Part shown: in pieces, positions 1-6,200 of the stretch
Layout: the number at the start of each line of letters is the position of its first letter
How positions within the stretch are numbered: the stretch's first letter is position 1
Source of the DNA: Lachnospiraceae bacterium
GTDB lineage: Bacteria > Bacillota > Clostridia > Lachnospirales > Lachnospiraceae
Direction: 5' to 3'
Assembly (NCBI GenBank): GCA_017958465.1
Contig: JAGDCQ010000098.1
Coordinates: 1 to 6,219 of the forward strand
Length of the DNA: 6,219 bases
The notes under the pieces: generated by a model
What the model was told of the DNA's origin: nothing
What the model saw: the letters and a program-made list of their open reading frames with translations, nothing else
Database searches by the model: none
Translations under genes and position numbers: made by a program

Positions 1-54
1 ACAGATGGCAATTCCAATAATGATCCACAATTTTTTACTTACATGTTTTTTCAT
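1..54 (-). CDS. Start of a downstream gene, probably a secreted or membrane-anchored protein (3' end outside window)
   Basis: Only the first 18 codons are visible, reading MKKHVSKKLWIIIGIAIC from an ATG at 54..52. The start is supported by a GGAGGA site six bases upstream. Four lysines and a histidine precede a hydrophobic run (LWIIIGIAI), the layout of a signal peptide n-region and h-region or of an N-terminal membrane anchor. The Cys at position 18 does not sit in a good lipobox, because the residue before it is Ile rather than Gly, Ala or Ser. The gene runs in the same direction as the giant surface-protein gene upstream of it, so both may act at the cell envelope; that link is inference. 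Too little is visible to name a family. Confidence 0.72.
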   Translation of the reverse strand, partial: MKKHVSKKLWIIIGIAIC

Positions 55-60
55 CGTTTG

Positions 61-66
61 TCCTCC
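61..66 (-). promoter_or_regulatory. Shine-Dalgarno site of the downstream gene
   Basis: On the minus strand this reads GGAGGA, followed by six bases (CAAACG) and an ATG. Sequence and spacing are near ideal for a Bacillota ribosome binding site, and this is what fixes the start of the partial gene at the left edge. Confidence 0.85.
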
Positions 67-69
67 GGA

Positions 70-87
70 TATATGATCGATCATATA
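70..87. promoter_or_regulatory. 18-bp perfect palindrome, candidate operator
   Basis: TATATGATCGATCATATA is its own reverse complement over all 18 bases, with no spacer. It lies three bases upstream of the GGAGGA site of the downstream gene and contains the best -10-like hexamer on the minus strand (TATGAT). Palindromes overlapping a -10 box and leader are typical dimeric repressor sites. An alternative is a small AU-rich hairpin in the mRNA leader. The symmetry is directly visible; the operator role is inference. Confidence 0.45.
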
Positions 88-107
88 AAAATTTTTAAAA
101 TTTTAAA
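80..107 (-). promoter_or_regulatory. Possible sigma-A-type promoter of the downstream gene
   Basis: On the minus strand a TTTAAA (107..102, four of six matches to TTGACA) is followed after 16 bases by TATGAT (85..80, five of six matches to TATAAT). Transcription would start near 74..72, giving a leader of about 20 nt that includes the GGAGGA site. The region is so A/T-rich that chance matches are easy, so this is only a candidate. The hairpin further upstream makes a separate promoter here plausible. Confidence 0.35.
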
Positions 108-109
108 AA
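87..109. other. Phased A/T tract, possibly curved or UP-element-like DNA
   Basis: Twenty-three consecutive A/T bases are arranged as blocks A5 T5 A4 T4 A5. The centres of the two AnTn steps are about nine base pairs apart, close to one helical turn, a spacing that favours intrinsic curvature. The tract abuts the 18-bp palindrome and lies over the proposed -35 and spacer region of the downstream gene. It may help RNA polymerase binding or melting. The composition is observed; the function is inferred. Confidence 0.4.
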
Positions 110-179
110 CAGGGCGGATGAAAGCGCTGAGATCGAATATGTAACATAACGGGGAAGCCCGAATATACTGCAATAACTG

Positions 180-235
180 AACCGACCTACGATTGCCGAA
201 ATAATACGGCAATCATAGGTTGGTTTTCTTTTTTT
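180..235. terminator. Strong intergenic hairpin with T-run on the plus strand (intrinsic terminator)
   Basis: Left arm 180..198 and right arm 207..225 form a 19-bp stem around an 8-base loop, with 17 Watson-Crick pairs. The two exceptions are 190/215 and 184/221; on either strand one of them becomes a G-U wobble and the other a mismatch. On the plus strand the stem runs straight into eleven T in twelve bases (224..235), the canonical intrinsic terminator form. On the minus strand the same run is an A-tract directly after the stop codon of the giant gene, and the bases after the stem (CAGTTATTG) are only weakly T-rich. It most likely ends the giant gene's transcript and blocks antisense entry, but its best polarity is plus. 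Confidence 0.75.
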
Positions 236-3200
236 ACGGCCAGTTGATGATAACCGTCAGGTCTCCCGGTGTAGTAAAGATATCAGGACGGTCGACCGTG
301 AACCTTATCTTTACAGTTAGGGATTTCCCTGTGTATTCACGGATCACAGTGTCTTTCGCACCTTCGATGATCGTTACGGAGCCTTCAACACCGATGGTGA
401 AAGGATTGCCGTCGTCCATGATTATGTAGTACTTCTTGTCAGGGAACATTCCGAATACCGACCTGATCACATCCTCTACGGTTTCAAGGTCGTTTACGCT
501 TGAATAGTATTCAGCAAAGGTCAGATTTCCGCCGCTCTCAAGGAACTGCTCGTAGTTATCCTGAAGATTGAGAGTATGAGTGCTTCCGGTGATATAGTAC
601 GTGTATTTTTCATCACCGTCTCTCGTCATTATCCACCGGTCACCGGCATAGGTCTTGACAAGTTCTGTTTCGGTCTTTGTCTCACCGCATCTTGAGCAGG
701 TGTAGGTGCGTTCGCCGGCATGCCAGGTCATGGCATAGAATCCTTCCTCATTGAGATCCGGGCCTTCTGCCTTCGTAATGGTGCCTGTGCCCCAGTCGTG
801 CCCGAGGGCCGGTAACTCCACAGTCTTTGTCTGCTTTGTAAACGCCGGATTCGTAAAGGTGGCTGTATAAACAGCATAGCCTGCAGCCGTACAGGTTGCG
901 GCCGTTATATTGCTCGTAGCGGCAATAGTCTCGGTTTCCTTGTCGTTAGCGTTGTTTACCCTTGTGCGGGTAGCTGTAACGGAGGAATTGTCGGCGGACC
1001 AGCTGTATGTCGGCGCATTCCAGGTACCGTCAAGCTGAGGGATGTTCTCCACAGCCTTTGTCTGGGTCGTAAACGCCGCATTGGTGAAGGTTGCGGTGTA
1101 TGTGGTCTCGCCTACGGTATCGTAGGTTGCGGCTCGGGTAACCCTTGATGTTGTGCTTACTGTTTCTGTAATAGTGTGAGTCCTGTCGTTCTCACAGGTA
1201 ATGGTCGCTGTAACCTTTGAATAGTCATCCGACCAGGTGTAAACAGGGGTGCCCCACTTGTGTCCAAGGGCAGGAGCAGATTCAATATCCTTTGTCTGAA
1301 CCGTGAAATCCCTGCTGAAGAACGCCTCCGTTGTATAAGTTACAACCGCTGCCTGCTCGCATGTCGCCTGCCTTGTCAGCCTGGATGTAGTGCGAACGGT
1401 CTCTGTCTCATCATGACCGCAGACTGAGCACCTGTGCGTTGCAGTTACTGTTGAATTGTCGGCAGACCAGGTGTAAGTGGTAGGTCCCCACTTGTGTGCG
1501 CCTGTAGCCGCTATCTTTTCTATCTTAGTCTCGCCGCAGCGCGTGCACGTAAGCTCCATTTCGCCGTCTGTGCTGCAGGTAGCCTCTTTCAGGACTTTCC
1601 CTGTCTCAGGGAAGTTGTGGCCCAGGAATACTACCTTTTCCACGCGCTTCTCACCGCAATCCTTACATGTGTAAGTGATCTCGCCGTATTCGGTGCAGGT
1701 AGGCTCCTTGGTGATAACGCCATCGTCCCAGACGTGCTCGCCGGAGAAGAACTTCGCAGTCATGACGATATCCTCGTCATAGGCGTAGATGTAGTCCTTT
1801 ACAATTGCCGCTCCGTTGGGATCGTACCACATGATATAGCTGCCCTTAGACTCGTCCTTGTAATCCGGCGCAGTCACGGGCCTGTTGAACACACCTGTAG
1901 TGGTGGCAACAACTTTATCGCCGTCCATCCAGGTGATAGTGTATTCCTTAGGTTCGTACCGGTCAAGCCTTATGGTGATGTCCTGGTTCGGCATTGTCAT
2001 TCCGGGCACGATCTCCGTTCCTGAGCCTTCTGCCACCCACACGCTCCTGTGGCCAAAGTAGCCGTAAGGATTGTTGATGGCTTCAAGGATGTCGTCTCCC
2101 ACATATGCGTCAAATGTAACGGTCGCATACTGGCTGAGGCACGTGATAGTGTGCTTTCTGGGTACCCAGACAGCCTGAAGTACAATGTCTTCTTCCGGCA
2201 TTACGTAGCCTTCGCCAACAGGGGTGCCGTCCGGCAGCGCCCAGCCGCCAAAGTCGATGCCATCCATCCTGCCAAAGCCCAGTTCTTCCACTTCTTCGCC
2301 CGTCATCTGCTCAAGAACGGTGTTCCAGGGCACGGTATCCTTGCGGATCTCCTCTTCGCCGTCCATCCATGTTACGGTATAACCTCTGAACCTCGGGATA
2401 CCAAAGATGTAAACGTTGCGATCCGGCATTTCGATATCGGAAGTTAATGGGATCCATTTGTCCTTGCTGTTCATTGCGGTGTAGAGCGATACCTCCGCAT
2501 CCTTTCCGCAATCACAGTAGAACCAGTCGATATCCTTTCCGTGCTGCTGTGAGGTGTAATCCGAAATGGCCGCAGGCATGGAATCAATGACCTTTGCGTT
2601 CTTGCGGCAGAGCTGATACCAGTTTGCAAAATACCCGTATTTCAGGTTGTTATGCATCACAATGTACCTGTCTACGGTCTCGTTCATGATCTCGGCCTGG
2701 GTGAGCCCTGAGCAGTCCTTCTCGCTGTCCCTTAACACATACCAGTTGGTATAATTAGTTGCGATATCAAAATACAGGTCTGCCGTGGTCTCGTTGGCAA
2801 TCATCAGGAAATAGAGCGTTCCTCTCTGTTCCTTTATCGCCCTTTCAAGGTACCAGAAATAATTGTTCCTGTTTTCAAAAGCAGTATAGTATTTCTCGGA
2901 GATATCATGGAGTGCCGCAAAGTTCGCGGGTGTTTTCTCCTTTGTGAAAACAGCGGCAGCCTCGTCGTAGAGCTTCTCAAGGCCTGCTACGAAGTCGTTC
3001 ATCCTCTCCTGCTCGGAGAAATGGACCTTTGCGAGGCGGTAGCCGTCGAACTGGTACATAACGTCGTCGTTGATGACAAGGTCGTACTGAACGCCGTCAA
3101 AGCCGTCAAAGGAGCCGGTCTTGTAAAACTCGTAGGTGCCGTCTTCCTTCTGTGTATAGTAGTTAACGGATGCGCTGGCGGGAACGCCCTTCCAGTGAAC

Positions 3201-6200
3201 CTTTACGGTCCTTGAATACTGCTGGGTGTTGAAGCCGAAAGCGTCATTTAAGTATGTGAACTTGATGATGCCCCAGTACTCGTCTTTATTCTGGTCCACG
3301 GGTTTAACGTAGATCTCGTTGGTGGCGGGCAGGTACTGGAACGAGTGGTTTGAGGTAACGGTACCGTTTTCGCCCGTAAGGTCAAAGCACTCAACCTTGA
3401 AGTGCTCTTCACTGTACTGGGTATATTCCCTGCCGTTGATGGAGAAGGAATAGCTTACAAGCCCTTTTTCTTTGGAATCGCAGTTTTCTTCCTCAACCTC
3501 GCCTGTGGCAAGGGCCATCATATTGATGCCGAAAAGTTCGTCCGGCACCTTCATGGTGCTCTTTCCCGCTGTGAATTCTATATCCAGCTTGTCGTCATCT
3601 TCATCGATGGCGAAATCCATAGGCACGGCAACCGCACCAAGCTGGACAAACGGCCACTTGTTGGCGTACAGTTCTACGGATTTGCTCAGTTTTCCGTCAC
3701 CGAGCTGAGCTACAAAATTGATCTCAAGGTATGCGCCCACTTCAAAGAGCAGCGACCCCATCGCTCCCCATTCCGAGCCCTTTCCCGACTCCCAGGCGTA
3801 GTAAACATACAGGAAACCGTAAAGCTCGGCATAAAGGCCTGCTTCCGCTGTAACACCGATGGAATCCATCTTTGTGCTGATAAGACCTACCCTGACATCT
3901 ATAAGAACGCCGACTCTGAAACCGATCATACCAAAGGCAAAGAAATCGGTCCTGAAGTTGGGTGTCTCGATATCTTCGTTCGTCGATGTTGATTTTCTTG
4001 CGAAAACCTTGATGTTATAGCAGTACTGCTTTGCGTTTCCGTAAGAGATGCTTATGCCGATCATGGCGTTTATCTTCATGGAAACCACAAAATCCGCTTC
4101 AAGGCTGAACTCCAGCAGGCAGAAGGGATCCGGATGTGCAGCGAGCCTGAAGAGTTCCTGCTTTACAAGGTAGATGTATTCGGCATCGCTTTCAAGCATG
4201 CCGGAGTATTTATCGGCAAGACCGCCGCCTGTGGACAGGCCCTGGCTTCCGCCGTCGTCGTCACCGTCCTTGCGGCCGCCTTTCTCCTTACCTTCCTTCT
4301 GGTAGCCGGAGCCGTTTTCAAGGACATCAAGCGCATTGCTTAAGCTTTCAAGCTTTCCTCCCAGCTTTGCAAGGCCGCCGGCCTCGGTGGTAAGGCTTCC
4401 GTTTGTGGTGGTGATAAGCTTATCCCACTCCTCGTCTTCGTTGTTGTTATCTGCCTTTGTCTGCACGGTTGCAACAGCGCCAAAGCCCGAGAAGGTGCCG
4501 GCCCTGAAGGATGCCTGCAGGTTGATCTCCTGAAGTACCGGAATGAAGGCATACCACTTCCATTCGCTGCTGGATTTAAGAGCAAGGCCGAGGATTATCT
4601 CCTGTTCGAAGCCCGCCATCAGCTGGATCTCTATCTTGTTTGTGGTGGAACCCACGGAGTTGAGCTCTATCTCGATAGTGAGGGATACCGTAAACTCGGC
4701 ACGGATACCCTTGCCTTCGAAGTGCTGGAGGGTGATGCTGAAAGCAAAGTTAACGGTAGGGTCCGAAACCTTTACTTTCTTTGCGCCGTCAGCAAGCTTT
4801 CTTACTTCTCCCACGGGGAGGTCTTTCCCGTCCGGAGTTCTGAACTTCAACTGTTTTACTTCATCGGAAAACTCCGAGGTCTCGGGGTCAAATTTGTCGT
4901 CGGTAAGGAGAGAGATAACAAACCTGGAGGCCTGCTCTGCGTAGCCGCTCTCCTCTACCTGGCGCTGCATCTCGTTGCGAAGGCGTCTTGCGTCTTCCTC
5001 GGTAACCGGGATATCGGTATCCTGGTAACCTGTAAAGATCTTCATTGCATCCAGGATCTCTTCCTGAGATGCCTTTGTATACTCGATCTCAAGGGAAGCG
5101 CCGTTCTGCGTCACCTTGTAGATACGTCCAAAGCCTACAGACTGCATAGCTGCGGCATTTGTGATATCGCCTGTGTAGAAGGCTATGAAATCGCCCTTTT
5201 CAACCTTTGTGTCGGCATTCAGCTTGAGGTTGGCATAAAGCGGGTTTGAAAAATCCAGCTCTGATGCCGAAACAACGCACTTTCCGTCGTCAAAGGAGCC
5301 GTCGTCCTTTACAGGGATCACATCCGGGATAAAGATAACGTCTTCAAACTGCGAGCGGACATAATCGTATTTCCCTTCGCCCACAACTTTTGTTATGTTG
5401 AAATAAGCGATCTCACCGGTCTTTACGGTGCCGTCGTTGTTGATCTCGCCGGTGTAGACAGCGATGGTGTCGCCAACGTTTAAGGTGCCGTCATAGTCAA
5501 GTGTGCCGCTGTCCGCGCCTTCCTCCACAGGGTTCCCCTGCTCGTCTGTTGCAAGGCTGTAAACACCGCCGGAAACAACAACGCCAAATACCCGATCCGA
5601 AGGGATGTAGATGATGCCATCCTTTGCGATCAGGTTGTTAACAGGTTCCTCGTAAAGCGAGAAGTTAAATTTATTGACGGACTCGCCGGTAAGCTCCTTG
5701 TTGTAAACAAAGCGCAGGCGCTCCGTATCCTTTATCTCAACGCTGTAAAGCTCTGCGGGCGTAAAGCCGCCCTCCGCGGGCACAACATAGTATTCTGCCG
5801 TGACCTTGAGCATTGCCTCGTAATTATCTACCGTCTGCTGAAGGAGGATGACAGTCTCGATATCAAGCCCCATCTCCTCGCGCCAGAACCGCTCAAGGCT
5901 GTCGTCCTCTTTAAGGCCGTACAGCTTTTTAAGCTCTTTTCTTGTGGCTTTTCCAACCCCAAGGCCGTCGATCCCCAGTTCTTTAAGCTTCTTTTCCAGT
6001 TCTTCGTTGTTTTCAAGCCCAAGCTGTGGCGAGTAGTCCACATTTATGGGATCCTCTTCTTTCAGGACAAGCTTGAAAGGAACCTCCTCGTCCAGGGACG
6101 AGTTCCTGAGGGTGATAAGCTCGCGGACAGCCTCTTCGGTAAGCTCCATCCCCGCCACTACTACGGGCCTCTTGAGCCTTGTGTCCTTAAGGGCCACATA

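Larger units (their letters stand above)
55..233. other. Intergenic region between the two minus-strand genes
   Basis: This 179-bp gap holds, in the direction of transcription, the 19-bp hairpin, about 70 bases in which I see nothing convincing (110..179, apart from a tiny CGGG/CCCG hairpin at 150..161), then the A/T tract, the palindrome and the ribosome binding site. No small ORF with a ribosome binding site and no tRNA-like or riboswitch-like fold was recognised. Confidence 0.7.

Noticed and set aside
1..54. Lipoprotein signal in the downstream gene
   Set aside because: A Cys follows the hydrophobic run, but the residue before it is Ile, which does not fit the lipobox, and the sequence ends there.
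150..161. Small CGGG/CCCG hairpin in the intergenic region
   Set aside because: Only four base pairs around a four-base loop with no T-run; too weak to call a regulatory element.
220..429. Plus-strand open frame of 69 codons beginning in the hairpin arm
   Set aside because: Its start lies inside the terminator stem and T-run, and the rest is antisense to the C-terminal domain of the giant gene.
801..1736. Possible CRISPR array or DNA-level satellite
   Set aside because: The periodicity is at protein level, in codon multiples (39, 41, 78, 78, 76 residues). DNA identity between units is only partial, and there are no short identical repeats with unique spacers.
1494..2024. Plus-strand open frame of 176 codons
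   Set aside because: Antisense to the repeat region of the giant gene. The translated sequence is Cys/Val/Arg-rich with no domain and no proper translation start.
3402..3992. Plus-strand open frame of 196 codons
   Set aside because: It lies wholly antisense to the giant gene, has no convincing ribosome binding site and no recognisable domain. Its openness follows from the codon composition of the minus-strand gene.
4340..4585. Minus-strand open frame of 81 codons in another phase
   Set aside because: Out-of-frame shadow of the giant gene, with Pro/Arg/Ser-rich low-quality sequence and no start signal.
4722..5249. Plus-strand open frame of 175 codons
   Set aside because: Antisense shadow of the N-terminal half of the giant gene, with no domain and no ribosome binding site.
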